NCBI RefSeq assembly: GCF_030944405.1
Contig: NZ_CP132339.1
Location: forward strand, 3,348,001 to 3,412,000
From: Janthinobacterium sp. J1-1
GTDB lineage: Bacteria > Pseudomonadota > Gammaproteobacteria > Burkholderiales > Burkholderiaceae_D
Length of the DNA stretch: 64,000 nt
Direction: 5' to 3'
In this document: positions 1 through 8,563 of the stretch, in pieces
How the letters are laid out: each line of letters starts with the position of its first letter
Position numbering within the stretch: the first letter of the stretch is position 1
The notes under the pieces: generated by a model
The model's database searches: none
What the model was told of the DNA's origin: nothing
What the model saw: only the letters and a program-made list of their open reading frames with translations
Translations under genes and position numbers: made by a program

Positions 1-429
1 TTCCAGCGCCTTCAATTCCGTCAGCGCCAGCTCGCTGGCCGCGTCGCGCCCGGCCTTGGCGGATAAACTGGTGAAGTCGAGGATCTCGTCGATCTTTTTA
101 TGATCGACCTTGCCGGTGCCAAAGCGCTGCGCGACGATCAGGTTTTCGCGCACCGTCAGTTCGTGCATCGGTTGCGGTATCTGGAAGGTGCGGCCGATGC
201 CCAGGCGCGCGCGCTGGTACATCGGCGTGGCCATCACGTCGCGCCCTTCGAAGCGGATCGCGCCGCCGGTCGGGCGCACCAGGCCCGAGATCGCATTGAA
301 CAGGGTGGTCTTGCCGGCGCCGTTCGAGCCCACCAGGCCGATCACGTCATTGCTGGCGATGGACAGGGTGACCGCATCGACGGCCGTCAGGCCGCCGAAG
401 CGCACCGAGACATTATCAAGTTCAAGCAT
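1..429 (-). CDS. livG: Branched-chain amino acid-type ABC transporter ATP-binding protein (partial)
   Basis: The N-terminal 143 residues of a LivG-type ATPase; the gene runs off the left edge of the window. It opens with the typical LivG start (MLELDNVSVRFGGLTAV) and has a Walker A motif GSNGAGKTT near residues 34-42, followed by the Q-loop region (GRTFQIPQPM). It should couple ATP hydrolysis to import through the LivH/LivM permeases. Its start codon overlaps the end of livM by 8 bp, so it is the next gene of the same minus-strand operon. The signature and Walker B motifs lie outside the window. The substrate cannot be read from the ATPase. Confidence 0.93.
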   Translation of the reverse strand, partial: MLELDNVSVRFGGLTAVDAVTLSIASNDVIGLVGSNGAGKTTLFNAISGLVRPTGGAIRFEGRDVMATPMYQRARLGIGRTFQIPQPMHELTVRENLIVAQRFGTGKVDHKKIDEILDFTSLSAKAGRDAASELALTELKALE

Positions 430-1384
430 GCGTCTTCTCCTTTCCCTTGAATAATTTTTTCAGCAGCGGCAGCAAGCCGTTCGGGCTGAAGACGATCATC
501 GCCACCAGCAGCACGCCCAGCACCAGCTGGTGGCCGGTCGGGATCAGCGACTTGAAGATCAGCTGGTCGACCAGGTACACCACCACGGCACCGAGCACGG
601 GGCCGAGGATGGTGCGGTAGCCGCCGAAGATCGCCGCGACGATGGGCAAGGTGACCCACAGGCTGTTGAAGGCGTAATCGGGTTCCAGGAAGTTGATATA
701 GTGGGCGTTGAAGGCGCCGAACAGGCCCGCCATAAAGGCCGACACCAGCAGCATCGCGCCTTTCAGCAAGGTGCTGTTGACGCCGACCACGCGCGTCGCA
801 TCCTCGCTGTCGTGCATGGCGCGCAGGGCGATGCCGTAGTGGCTGGAGCGGATGCGGCTGTAGGCAAACGCGCACGCCACCACCAGCGTCAGCACCACCA
901 GATAGGCGCCGGTCTTGCTGGACAGATCGAAGCCGAATACGGTGGGCAAGGTCGGGATATTGGCCACGCCGCCCGAGCCGCCGGTCAGCGAACTCCATTC
1001 GGTGGCCACGATGCGGAAGATATGCGCGTAGGCCAGGATCGCCAGCGCAAAATACGGCCCGCGCAGGCGCAGCACGGGCAGCATGATGACGGCGGAAACC
1101 GTCGCGCCGACGCCGCCCAGCAGCATGGCGGCAAACACGGGCAGGCCCAGTTTCACGGTGGTGAGCGCCGATACATACGCGCCGACGCCGAAGAACGCCG
1201 CATGGCCGAAGCTGACCATGCCGCCCAGGTTGCCCAGCAAGGCCCAGGACAGGGCCACGCCGCCGATGATCAGGGCCGCCACCACCATGCTCATCACATA
1301 CTGGTTGCTGCCGAGGACCAGCGGTACCGCCACATAGGCGGCCAGCAGCAGAGCCATGGTGGAAATGAGGGAAGAAGATTTCAT
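422..1384 (-). CDS. livM: Branched-chain amino acid-type ABC transporter permease LivM
   Basis: A 320-residue inner-membrane permease of the LivM family with many hydrophobic segments and the family's conserved central region (NLGGMVSFGHAAFFGVGAY, about residues 50-68). I chose the ATG at 1384, which overlaps the end of livH by 4 bp (ATGA), over upstream starts because the N-terminus MKSSS followed by a membrane helix is normal for the family. It forms the transmembrane pore with LivH, energised by the downstream LivG. The C-terminus is lysine-rich. Members of this family carry branched-chain amino acids, amides, urea or aromatic acids. Confidence 0.93.
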   Translation of the reverse strand: MKSSSLISTMALLLAAYVAVPLVLGSNQYVMSMVVAALIIGGVALSWALLGNLGGMVSFGHAAFFGVGAYVSALTTVKLGLPVFAAMLLGGVGATVSAVIMLPVLRLRGPYFALAILAYAHIFRIVATEWSSLTGGSGGVANIPTLPTVFGFDLSSKTGAYLVVLTLVVACAFAYSRIRSSHYGIALRAMHDSEDATRVVGVNSTLLKGAMLLVSAFMAGLFGAFNAHYINFLEPDYAFNSLWVTLPIVAAIFGGYRTILGPVLGAVVVYLVDQLIFKSLIPTGHQLVLGVLLVAMIVFSPNGLLPLLKKLFKGKEKTHA

Positions 1385-2253
1385 CCGCGCCTCCGTACCG
1401 CGCCGAACAGGCCGTTCGGCATAATGAACAGCACCAGCAGGAACAGGACCATGCCGGACAATTCCTGCAGCGCAGAACTGGCCAGCGTCACCGTCAGTGC
1501 TTCGGCCACGCCCAGCAGCACGGCGGCGATCAGCACGCCGGGGATCGAACCGATGCCGGCCAGCACCGTGATAATGAAGGCTTTCACCGTCAGCGCGCCG
1601 CCGTAGGCCGGCTGGATCACGCCATAGCTGAATAAGGCGACGCCTGCAAACGCGGCCAGGATGCCCGCCACCAGGAACGACACCATCTCGGTGCGGCCCG
1701 GGTCGATGCCCATCAGCTTGGCCGCGTCGCGGTTGCTGGAGACGGCGCGCACGGCGCGGCCATACCAGCTGGTCGACAGCCAGCGCCACAGCGCCGCCAT
1801 CAGCACCAGGCTGACGCCGAAGAAAATCACTTCGCTGCGCATGCTGAAAAACGGCCCGATTTCAATGCCTTCCTGCAGCCAGCTCGACGAGGTCGAGCGG
1901 ATGTCGGCCTTCCATACCAGCAAAATGAAATTGGTGAGAATGACGCCGATGCCGTAGGTAAGGATCAGCGAATTGATTTCGCGGTCTTTCTTGATGCGGC
2001 TGACGATAAAGTAGACGCCGACCGAGGTCAGGCTGACGATCACCAGCGCGATGGGGATCGCAAACATGGGACCGAGTCCCAGTCCCGATTCCACGCTGTA
2101 GGCGATGTACGCGGCCAGCAGCACCAGCTCGCCGTGCGCCAGGTTGATGATCTTCATGGTGCCGAACACCAGCGCCAGACCGAGCGCGATCAGGGCGTAG
2201 GAGCCGCCCTGCAGCAAGCCCGAATACAGGGCCTGCAGGATTAATTCTGTCAT
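1381..2253 (-). CDS. livH: Branched-chain amino acid-type ABC transporter permease LivH
   Basis: A 290-residue LivH-type inner-membrane permease. It starts MTELILQALYSGLLQGGSYA, the usual LivH opening, and carries the conserved GLALVFGTMKIINLAHGEL stretch near residues 25-43. It pairs with LivM to form the channel. It lies 95 bp downstream of livK on the same strand and overlaps livM by 4 bp, so translational coupling with livM is likely. The length is typical of the family. Confidence 0.94.
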   Translation of the reverse strand: MTELILQALYSGLLQGGSYALIALGLALVFGTMKIINLAHGELVLLAAYIAYSVESGLGLGPMFAIPIALVIVSLTSVGVYFIVSRIKKDREINSLILTYGIGVILTNFILLVWKADIRSTSSSWLQEGIEIGPFFSMRSEVIFFGVSLVLMAALWRWLSTSWYGRAVRAVSSNRDAAKLMGIDPGRTEMVSFLVAGILAAFAGVALFSYGVIQPAYGGALTVKAFIITVLAGIGSIPGVLIAAVLLGVAEALTVTLASSALQELSGMVLFLLVLFIMPNGLFGAVRRRG

Positions 2254-2348
2254 GTCGTTATCCCGTCAGGCAGCCTGCCAGCGCCCGCGAGGGGCCGGCC
2301 AGGCTGTCGTTCATCGGTGCGCGTCCAGGGATGGCGCGCAGACTTGCC

Positions 2349-3515
2349 TTACCAGGGCAGGGCCGGATACACCAGCTTGCCGGTGGCGTTTTCCTTCGGC
2401 CAGACGATCACCACTTTCTTGTCCTGGTGCTGCGCCATGCGGTGCACGAAGTTCAGGTTGTCGCCGTTGGCGGCAAACTGCACCCGGCCGATCAGTGTCT
2501 CGCGGTCGGTCTTGCGCATTTCCTCGGCCACGCCGCCTTTTTTGACGGTGCCCTTGTCGGCCGCGCGCGCGATCGCTTCGAACAGCAGCATCGACTGCAC
2601 ATAGCCGAACTGGCCCAGGTAGTCCGGCTCCTTCTTGTACAGCTGCTTGTAGGCGTCGCTGAAGGCCTTGCCGTCGGCCGTCTTGAATTCGGTGGGGTAG
2701 GCCAAGAGCGCCGTGCCGAACACGTTCGGCATCAGGTCGGGGAAGTCGGCCGCCATCTTCGGCGTGGCCAGCGACCACACGCCCACCATGGCCTTGATCT
2801 TCGGTTTCAGCACGCGCGCGGCGCGGATAATGCCGACGTAGTCGTTTTCATAGCCGACCATGGCCACCACTTCCGATTTGTCCTGCAGCTTGATCTTGTT
2901 GATGATGGGCTTGAAGTCGGTAATCGCCGGATCGAACGAGTGGCTGGTCACTTTCACGCCCTTGGCCAGCAGGGCTTTTTCCACGTCCTTGGCCAGGCCG
3001 GTGGTGGCGTCCTTGGTCGAATAGACGATGGAGACCGATTTGGCGCCCACGTCCTGCAGCATGCCCAGCATGGCTTTTTCGTAGCCGGCCGTGTTATTGA
3101 TGCGGAAAAAATTCTTGCGCCCGCTGGAGACCAGGCTGTCGTCGACGCCACCCGAGGTGATATACACCAGGCCCAGCTTGTTGGCCGTGTCCGAGGCGGG
3201 CGAGATATTGTTCGAGCCGTAGCCGCCCGTGATCGCCACCACGCCCTGGCTGGCCAATTTTTCGACGGCGGCAATCGCTTTGGCCGGCGCCGATTCGTCG
3301 TCGACCGTGATGATCTTGACCGTGTGCTTGCCGTTGGTCTTGTTGAAGACTTCGGCCGCGACCAGGATGCCTTCCTGCATGCCGGCGCCGACCCGCGCCA
3401 GGTTGCCGGTCAGGGGGATTTCGGCGCCGACCAGGAATTCCTCGGCGCTGGCGCCGGACATCCAGGCACTGGCAACCAGGGTGGCCATGGCGATGCGTGT
3501 GAGTGTGCGTTTCAT
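2349..3515 (-). CDS. livK: Periplasmic substrate-binding protein of a Liv-type ABC transporter
   Basis: A 388-residue periplasmic binding protein (type I fold, Leu/Ile/Val-binding family). A Sec signal peptide occupies about residues 1-24 (MKRTLTRIAMATLVASAWMSGASA) and the mature protein begins EEFLVGAEIPLTGNLARVG, the usual start of this family. The ATG at 3515 is preceded by an AGGAGA ribosome-binding site. It should bind the imported solute and deliver it to LivHM. It sits directly downstream of an acyl-CoA ligase and an acyl-CoA dehydrogenase, which suggests that the ligand is an organic or aromatic acid later activated to a CoA ester rather than an amino acid. That is inference from context only. 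Confidence 0.92.
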   Translation of the reverse strand: MKRTLTRIAMATLVASAWMSGASAEEFLVGAEIPLTGNLARVGAGMQEGILVAAEVFNKTNGKHTVKIITVDDESAPAKAIAAVEKLASQGVVAITGGYGSNNISPASDTANKLGLVYITSGGVDDSLVSSGRKNFFRINNTAGYEKAMLGMLQDVGAKSVSIVYSTKDATTGLAKDVEKALLAKGVKVTSHSFDPAITDFKPIINKIKLQDKSEVVAMVGYENDYVGIIRAARVLKPKIKAMVGVWSLATPKMAADFPDLMPNVFGTALLAYPTEFKTADGKAFSDAYKQLYKKEPDYLGQFGYVQSMLLFEAIARAADKGTVKKGGVAEEMRKTDRETLIGRVQFAANGDNLNFVHRMAQHQDKKVVIVWPKENATGKLVYPALPW

Positions 3516-3597
3516 TGTTGTCTCCTCTGTTATTCGTTTCAAAACAGCCCGCTGGTGTTTTATTGTCGGGTGTATCGGCGTCTGGCGCAAATCTGTT

Positions 3598-5163
3598 TCA
3601 GTGATGGTCGTGCCGCTGCTGCGCCATCTGCCGCAGCTGTCCTTTCAATATTTTACCGGTGGCCGCCGCCGGCAGCGCCTCCATGACGATAATGGTGGAG
3701 GGGCATTTGTAGGGCGACAGCGTGCCGGCCAGCCAGGCCTGCAGCGCTTCCAAGGTGACCGGCTGGCGCGGATCGAGCTCCACATACGCCACCACGTCTT
3801 CGTTGCCATCGGCCGTGCGGCAGCCGACCACCGCCGACTGGACCACGGAAGGATGGGCGTTCAGCGCCGTTTCCACTTCCAGCGGATAGACATTGAAGCC
3901 CGATCGGATGATCAGTTCTTTCGTGCGTCCGACGATGAACAGCGCGCCGTCCTCGCCCTGGCGCGCCATGTCGCCCGTATTGAGCCAGCCGCCGTCGCGC
4001 ATGGTGGCGGCCGTCATGGCCGGCTCGCGGTAATAGCCGGCCATCACGTTCGGTCCGCGCACCCACAGCTCGCCCGGCGTGCCGGTCGCGACGTCAACGC
4101 CATCGGCGTCGACAATGCGCGTTTCCACGCCCGGTATCGGCGCGCCGACCGAGTCATCCTGGCGCGGCGACTCCAGCCGCGTCTGGCTGATGGTGGGCGA
4201 GCTTTCCGTCATGCCGTAGCCATTGTGCAGCGCGGTGCCCAGCAGCTGCTCGACTTCCTGTTTCAGCGACGGCGCCAGCGGCGAGCCGCCCGCATAGGCA
4301 AAGCGCAGTTGCGTGACCAGCGGCGTGCCGGGGCCGCCCAGGGTCTGCAGCAGCTTGGCATACATGGCCGGCACGCCCTGCACGATGGTCAGGCCATCGT
4401 CCTTCAATGCGGACAACAATCCTTCGACCGAAAAGCGCGGCACCAGATACAAAGCCGCGCCGGCATGCAGCGTGCCGAGCGCCACCGACGCCAGGCCGTA
4501 CACGTGTGAAATCGGCAGCACGCCATACACGCGATCTGGCTGTGTCAGGCCGCGCAGCTTGCCGGAGGTGGCGGCGATAAACAGCAGGTTACGATGCGTC
4601 AGCATCACGCCCTTGGGGTGGCCGGTGGTGCCGGTGGTGTAGATCAGCGCGGCCACCTGCCCGTTACCAGGCTGCGTCGCTTCCGCCACGGTGTTTTCGT
4701 TCAAGGGGCCGGCCAGCAGTTCGCCCATGCCGTCGACGGCGACCGTGATGCTGGCCGCGCGCTGCGCATGCGCCGCCGCCTCTTTTGACGATGCGTGCAG
4801 GTACAGCACGCGCCGCGCCGTGGAGTGGCTTGCGATGGTATCGATCTCGCGCGCCGACAGCCGCGCATTGACATTGACGGTCCAGGCGTCGATGCTGGCG
4901 CAGGCAAAAATCAGCGCCACCTGCAGCGCGCAGTTTTCGCCGACCACCATCAGGCGGTCGCCAGGGCGCACACCGAGCTCGCGCAGCAGGCGCGCCGCAT
5001 CTTCGACGGCGTGCTGCAGCTGGGCATAGGTCCAGTGGCGGCCGCCTTCGTGCAGTGCCGGCGCGTCGGGCGTGCTGGCGGCCCAGCGCGCGGGGATGGC
5101 CGACAGGCGCGCCGGCAGGCTGGCCAGCAGGGCGGGGAGTTCCTCCGTCGCGGCCGCTGTCAT
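3598..5163 (-). CDS. Class I adenylate-forming acyl-CoA ligase
   Basis: A 521-residue AMP-dependent acid:CoA ligase. The P-loop/A3 motif YTTGTTGHPKG lies near residues 175-185, the GYGMTE region and the A8 hinge (LNTGDMA ... GRTKELI) follow, and the C-terminal catalytic lysine motif (ATGKILKGQLR) is intact. It should activate a carboxylic acid to its CoA thioester in the cytoplasm. Start chosen at 5163, where the ATG overlaps the stop of the upstream acyl-CoA dehydrogenase by 4 bp; longer readings run into that gene. The family covers fatty, aromatic and alicyclic acids, and the substrate is not resolved by sequence alone. Confidence 0.9.
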   Translation of the reverse strand: MTAAATEELPALLASLPARLSAIPARWAASTPDAPALHEGGRHWTYAQLQHAVEDAARLLRELGVRPGDRLMVVGENCALQVALIFACASIDAWTVNVNARLSAREIDTIASHSTARRVLYLHASSKEAAAHAQRAASITVAVDGMGELLAGPLNENTVAEATQPGNGQVAALIYTTGTTGHPKGVMLTHRNLLFIAATSGKLRGLTQPDRVYGVLPISHVYGLASVALGTLHAGAALYLVPRFSVEGLLSALKDDGLTIVQGVPAMYAKLLQTLGGPGTPLVTQLRFAYAGGSPLAPSLKQEVEQLLGTALHNGYGMTESSPTISQTRLESPRQDDSVGAPIPGVETRIVDADGVDVATGTPGELWVRGPNVMAGYYREPAMTAATMRDGGWLNTGDMARQGEDGALFIVGRTKELIIRSGFNVYPLEVETALNAHPSVVQSAVVGCRTADGNEDVVAYVELDPRQPVTLEALQAWLAGTLSPYKCPSTIIVMEALPAAATGKILKGQLRQMAQQRHDHH

Positions 5164-6314
5164 TTTTGCGCTGCCTTGATCATGTTGCGGGCAATCACGA
5201 TCTGCTGGATCTGCGTCGTGCCTTCGTAGATGCGGAACAGGCGCACGTCGCGGTAGAAGCGTTCGGCCGCGTATTCCGAAATATAGCCGGCGCCGCCGTG
5301 GATCTGCACCGAGCGGTCGGCCACCCGGCCGCACATCTCGGAAGCGAACAGCTTGCAGCACGACGCTTCGGTCGAAATATCTTCCTTGTTGTCGCGCCGC
5401 CGCGCGGCGTCCAGCACCATGCTGCGCGCCGCATAGATCTCGGCCTTGCTGTCGGCCAGCATGGCCTGGATCAATTGAAATTCGGCGATCGGCTGGCCGA
5501 ACTGCTGGCGTTCCATGGCGTACGCCAGCGCGTCGGCCAGCATGCGTTCGGCCGCGCCCACGCAGACGGCGGCGATATGCAAACGGCCCTTGTCGAGCAC
5601 TTTCATGGCGGTCTTGAAACCCACGCCTTCCTTGCCGCCGATAATGTTGGCGGCCGGTACGCGGCAGTTTTCAAAGATCACGTCGCAGGTATGCGCGCCC
5701 TGCTGGCCCATCTTTTTGTCGATCTTTCCTAAGGAAAGACCCGGCGTATCCTTCTCCACGATAAAGGCGGAAATCGCCGAGGCGCCCCGTTTGGTGGGGT
5801 CGGTACGGGCCATCACCGTAAAGATGCTGGCTTCGGGCGCATTGGTGATATAGCGCTTGCTGCCGTTCAGGATATAAAAGTCGCCATCGCGCACGGCCGT
5901 GGTGCGCAGGGATGCGGCGTCGGAACCGGAGCCCGCTTCCGTCAGCGCGAACGAGCCGATGATGTCGCCGGCCGCCAGTTTCGGCAGGTAGTGCTGTTTC
6001 TGCGCTTCCGTGCCGTCGATCACGATGCCCTGCGAGCCGATGCCGTTATTGGTGCCGATCAGCGAACGGAAGGCGGGCGAGGTGCGGGCGATCTCGAACG
6101 CCACGCGCACTTCCTCTTCCATGCTCAGTTGCAGGCCGCCGTAGGCTTCGGGGATCGACAGGCCGAACAGGCCCAGTTCACGCATCTGCGCCACGATGGC
6201 CGGCGGAATGGTGTCGGTCTCGGCCACCAGGTTTTCGTTCGGCACCAGCACTTCGCGCACGAAGCGGCTGATGCTGTCGAGCAGGATATTGAGGGTTTCT
6301 TCGTCGCGTATCAT
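5160..6314 (-). CDS. Acyl-CoA dehydrogenase
   Basis: A 384-residue flavin acyl-CoA dehydrogenase with all three domains: N-terminal helical (about 1-115), middle beta domain with the FAD/substrate signature FALTEAGSGSDAASL near 130-144, and C-terminal helical domain. The catalytic-base region RIYEGTTQIQ lies near the C-terminus with the glutamate present. It should introduce a 2,3-double bond into an acyl-CoA, passing electrons to ETF. It is translationally coupled (ATGA) to the downstream CoA ligase and preceded by an IclR regulator, so the three probably form one catabolic unit. Start at 6314 gives the usual family length. Confidence 0.92.
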   Translation of the reverse strand: MIRDEETLNILLDSISRFVREVLVPNENLVAETDTIPPAIVAQMRELGLFGLSIPEAYGGLQLSMEEEVRVAFEIARTSPAFRSLIGTNNGIGSQGIVIDGTEAQKQHYLPKLAAGDIIGSFALTEAGSGSDAASLRTTAVRDGDFYILNGSKRYITNAPEASIFTVMARTDPTKRGASAISAFIVEKDTPGLSLGKIDKKMGQQGAHTCDVIFENCRVPAANIIGGKEGVGFKTAMKVLDKGRLHIAAVCVGAAERMLADALAYAMERQQFGQPIAEFQLIQAMLADSKAEIYAARSMVLDAARRRDNKEDISTEASCCKLFASEMCGRVADRSVQIHGGAGYISEYAAERFYRDVRLFRIYEGTTQIQQIVIARNMIKAAQK

Positions 6315-6343
6315 GGTTTCCTTGGTAGGGGATGAAGGGGCGC

Positions 6344-7180
6344 TTAGCCGCGGCCCAGATTGGATTCGATGGTTTTGACCAGCGCCACCAGGCGCGGACC
6401 GAGGTCGCTTTCGAGCTTCTCGCGCGACAGCAAAAAGGCGGGCCCGCCGCAATTGAAGGCCATCACCTGTTCGCCGTCGGCACCCAGCATCGGCACGCCC
6501 ACGGCATGGATGTCGTTCTGCCATTCGCCGGCCGAGATGCAGAAGCCCCGGTCCTGGTAATCCCTGAAACCCTGCTCGATGCCGGCGCGGATGCGCGGCC
6601 AGCGTTCGGTGTCGTGCGTGCGCGCATGGTCCATCAGGTAGTCGCGTTCCGACTGCGGCAGGATGCACAGCAGGGCCTTGCCCATCGCCGTCGTCATCAG
6701 CGGGATGCGCGAGCCGACGTCCAGGCGCAGGGTGACATTGGCGCTGCTGCGGCAGGTTTCCACATACACCATGCTGAGGCGGTCGCGCGTGCCCATCGAC
6801 ACCGACGCCTGCGCGTGTTCGGCCAGTTCCTCCATCAGCGGGCGCGCCAGCTTGCGCACGTCCAGGTTCGACAGCATGCGGTAGCCCAGCGCCAGCACGC
6901 CGGCGCCCAGCTGGTACTTGCCCAGCTGCTCGGAGTAATTGAGGTAACCGAGTTTGGTCAGCGTATGGGTCAGGCGCGAAATCGTCGGTTTCGGGATCGC
7001 CGTGCGCCTGGCCATGTCGGCGTTCGACAGGTAGATTTCGCCGGGACGAAAGCAGCGCAGCACTTCCAGGCCACGCGCCAGCGCATTGACGAACTGGCGG
7101 TCCTTGCCTTCCTCGTCGTCGCTGAAAACGACGATGTCCGGATCGATAGCGGGTTGCAGGTGATTCATCTTGGCGTTCAT
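6344..7180 (-). CDS. IclR-family transcriptional regulator
   Basis: A 278-residue regulator: N-terminal winged helix-turn-helix (about residues 28-90, with SNADMARRTAIPKPTISRL as the HTH) and a C-terminal IclR effector domain (about 105-275). I chose the ATG at 7180 because a purine-rich AGGAGCGA site lies just upstream. It lies 29 bp before the acyl-CoA dehydrogenase on the same strand and is the likely local regulator of the acid-catabolism/Liv unit. PcaR/PobR-type IclR proteins commonly respond to aromatic acids; the effector here is unknown. Confidence 0.9.
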   Translation of the reverse strand: MNAKMNHLQPAIDPDIVVFSDDEEGKDRQFVNALARGLEVLRCFRPGEIYLSNADMARRTAIPKPTISRLTHTLTKLGYLNYSEQLGKYQLGAGVLALGYRMLSNLDVRKLARPLMEELAEHAQASVSMGTRDRLSMVYVETCRSSANVTLRLDVGSRIPLMTTAMGKALLCILPQSERDYLMDHARTHDTERWPRIRAGIEQGFRDYQDRGFCISAGEWQNDIHAVGVPMLGADGEQVMAFNCGGPAFLLSREKLESDLGPRLVALVKTIESNLGRG

Positions 7181-7336
7181 TTTGTCTCGCTCCTGCAAAT
7201 CAGTTTGCCTAGCCAGGCTGGCCATGTCAACCGTTTTGTGAAACATTCGTTCGCATAGCGGAATGGTGCGGCGCACGATTTTTGTCCGATTTTTGACCTG
7301 CGCGCGTCCTTTGCCGCTTGTCGCTTGAGCATCGTT

Positions 7337-7352
7337 ATATACCACTGTATAT
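7337..7352. promoter_or_regulatory. 16-bp palindrome in the IclR / oxidoreductase divergent region
   Basis: ATATAC-CACT-GTATAT is a perfect inverted repeat with a 4-bp centre, lying 36 bp upstream of the gene at 7388 and about 160 bp upstream of the divergent IclR gene. It is a plausible operator for either promoter. No known consensus is claimed. Confidence 0.35.
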
Positions 7353-7387
7353 TGCGATTGAGACGTTCAACCATCAGGAAAACCCGC

Positions 7388-7906
7388 ATGTTGAGATTAT
7401 TTCGTTGCATCCTGTTTGCCGCTCTGTTCGCCACCGCCACCGCCATCGCGGGCGACCAGATGAGTCACAGCCTGGCGGTCACCGGCATGGTGGAAAATCC
7501 GCTGGCCTTGAGCGTGGCCGACCTGCGCCAGTTGCCGGTAGCCGCAGGCGGCAAGCTCGATGTCACGCGCCATAATGGCGACAAGGCAGAGACCATCACC
7601 AGCTATCGGGGCGTGCGCCTGCGCGATATCATCGACCGGGCAGTGCTCGATGCGCCCGGCCACAACGACGTGAAAAAGCTGGCCATTATCGCCACCGCCA
7701 CCGATGGCTACGCGGTGGTGTTTTCATGGGGCGAGCTGTACAACTCGCCGGCCGGCGAGGGCGTGGTGGTCTACTTTGAAAAGAACGGCAAGGCGCTCGG
7801 CGAGAACGATGGCGAGATCGCGCTGATCTCGGCGCGCGATATCCGCACCGGGCCGCGCCATGTCAAGTGGCTCAAGGCGATCGAGGTGCGCAAGCTGGTG
7901 GATTGA
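7388..7906 (+). CDS. Exported sulfite-oxidase-fold (molybdopterin-binding-like) protein lacking cysteine
   Basis: A 172-residue protein with a Sec signal peptide (about residues 1-21, ending ATAIAG) and a domain resembling the oxidoreductase molybdopterin-binding (YedY/SUOX) fold: a VTGMVENPLALSVADLRQLP start, then SYRGVRLRDII, then a GEIALISARDIRTGPRHVKWLKAIEV end. In true sulfite oxidases a cysteine ligates molybdenum; the mature protein here contains no cysteine, so Mo-cofactor catalysis in the classic sense is unlikely. Start at 7388 is the ATG directly before the signal peptide. It is first in a run of exported redox proteins. The exact role is unknown. Confidence 0.75.
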   Translation: MLRLFRCILFAALFATATAIAGDQMSHSLAVTGMVENPLALSVADLRQLPVAAGGKLDVTRHNGDKAETITSYRGVRLRDIIDRAVLDAPGHNDVKKLAIIATATDGYAVVFSWGELYNSPAGEGVVVYFEKNGKALGENDGEIALISARDIRTGPRHVKWLKAIEVRKLVD

Positions 7907-7950
7907 TTAGCCGCGCTAATAACGGCATCCTTTGAAACGCGGCTAATCAA
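7903..7950. repeat. 13-bp inverted repeat downstream of the oxidoreductase-like gene
   Basis: TTGATTAGCCGCG (7903-7915) and CGCGGCTAATCAA (7938-7950) are perfect reverse complements with a 22-nt loop. There is no T-run after the stem, so this is either a Rho-assisted stem-loop or, more likely, a pair of regulator half-sites, because the left arm contains the palindrome listed at 7906-7920. Confidence 0.6.
7906..7920. promoter_or_regulatory. Palindrome ATTAGC-N3-GCTAAT, putative LysR-type operator (copy 1)
   Basis: ATTAGCCGCGCTAAT is a perfect 15-bp palindrome fitting the T-N11-A pattern of LysR-type regulators. Its centre is 93 bp upstream of the flavodoxin ATG. A second copy with the same arms lies at 8563-8577 before the cupin gene, and both directly follow the string GATTG at the end of the preceding gene. 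The recurrence is what supports a regulatory role; no LysR gene is adjacent (the nearest in this window is at 22450). Confidence 0.55.
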
Positions 7951-8005
7951 ATCGTCTTGCGGCCCTTACAGTGTGATCTTCATCATCCTGTAGAGGAGGG
8001 CCGCC

Positions 8006-8563
8006 ATGTCAGTCAACAACCCCGGCCGCCGCGCCGTGATGGCGGGGCTGGCCGCCTTGCCGTTTGGCGAAGTGGCGCAAGCGGATGCAAACTCGCGCGT
8101 GCTGGTGGCGTACTTTTCGCGTTCGGGCAATACCCGCGTCATCGCCGGCGTGATCGAACGCGCGCGGCGCACCGCACTGTTCGAAATCCGTCCCGCGCGG
8201 CCGTATCCGGCGGACTATTTCGAGACCGTCGAACAGGCGCGCCAGGAACGCGACCGTGGCGACCTGCCGCCGCTGGCCGGCAAGCTGGCCGATATGGCCG
8301 CGTACACCACGGTCTACCTTGGCTTTCCCGTGTGGGGCGAAACCGTGCCGCCGGCCGTGCGCACCTTTTTGTCGTTGCATGACTGGCGCGGCAAGACCCT
8401 GATCCCGTTTATTACCCATGGCGGCTACGGCGCCGGCGATTGCGCGGCCCAGCTGGCGCGGCGCGCGACAGGCGCCACGATATTGCCGGCCTTTGTGCTG
8501 GAAGCGGACCAGGAGCGCCGCACCACCACGCAGGTCACGACATGGCTGGACAAGCCCGATTGA
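8006..8563 (+). CDS. Flavodoxin with a Tat-type signal
   Basis: A 185-residue flavodoxin-like protein. The N-terminus has a twin arginine (GRRAVMAGLAALPFGEVAQADA, about residues 7-28), which reads as a short Tat signal. The mature part has the FMN phosphate loop SRSGNTR near residues 38-44 and the FGFPVWG-like loop (LGFPVWGE). It is expected to bind FMN and shuttle electrons, probably in the periplasm after folded export. Preceded by a strong AGGAGG ribosome-binding site. It lies between a molybdopterin-fold protein and an exported cupin. The signal lacks the full SRRxFLK consensus, so export is probable rather than certain. Confidence 0.85.
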   Translation: MSVNNPGRRAVMAGLAALPFGEVAQADANSRVLVAYFSRSGNTRVIAGVIERARRTALFEIRPARPYPADYFETVEQARQERDRGDLPPLAGKLADMAAYTTVYLGFPVWGETVPPAVRTFLSLHDWRGKTLIPFITHGGYGAGDCAAQLARRATGATILPAFVLEADQERRTTTQVTTWLDKPD

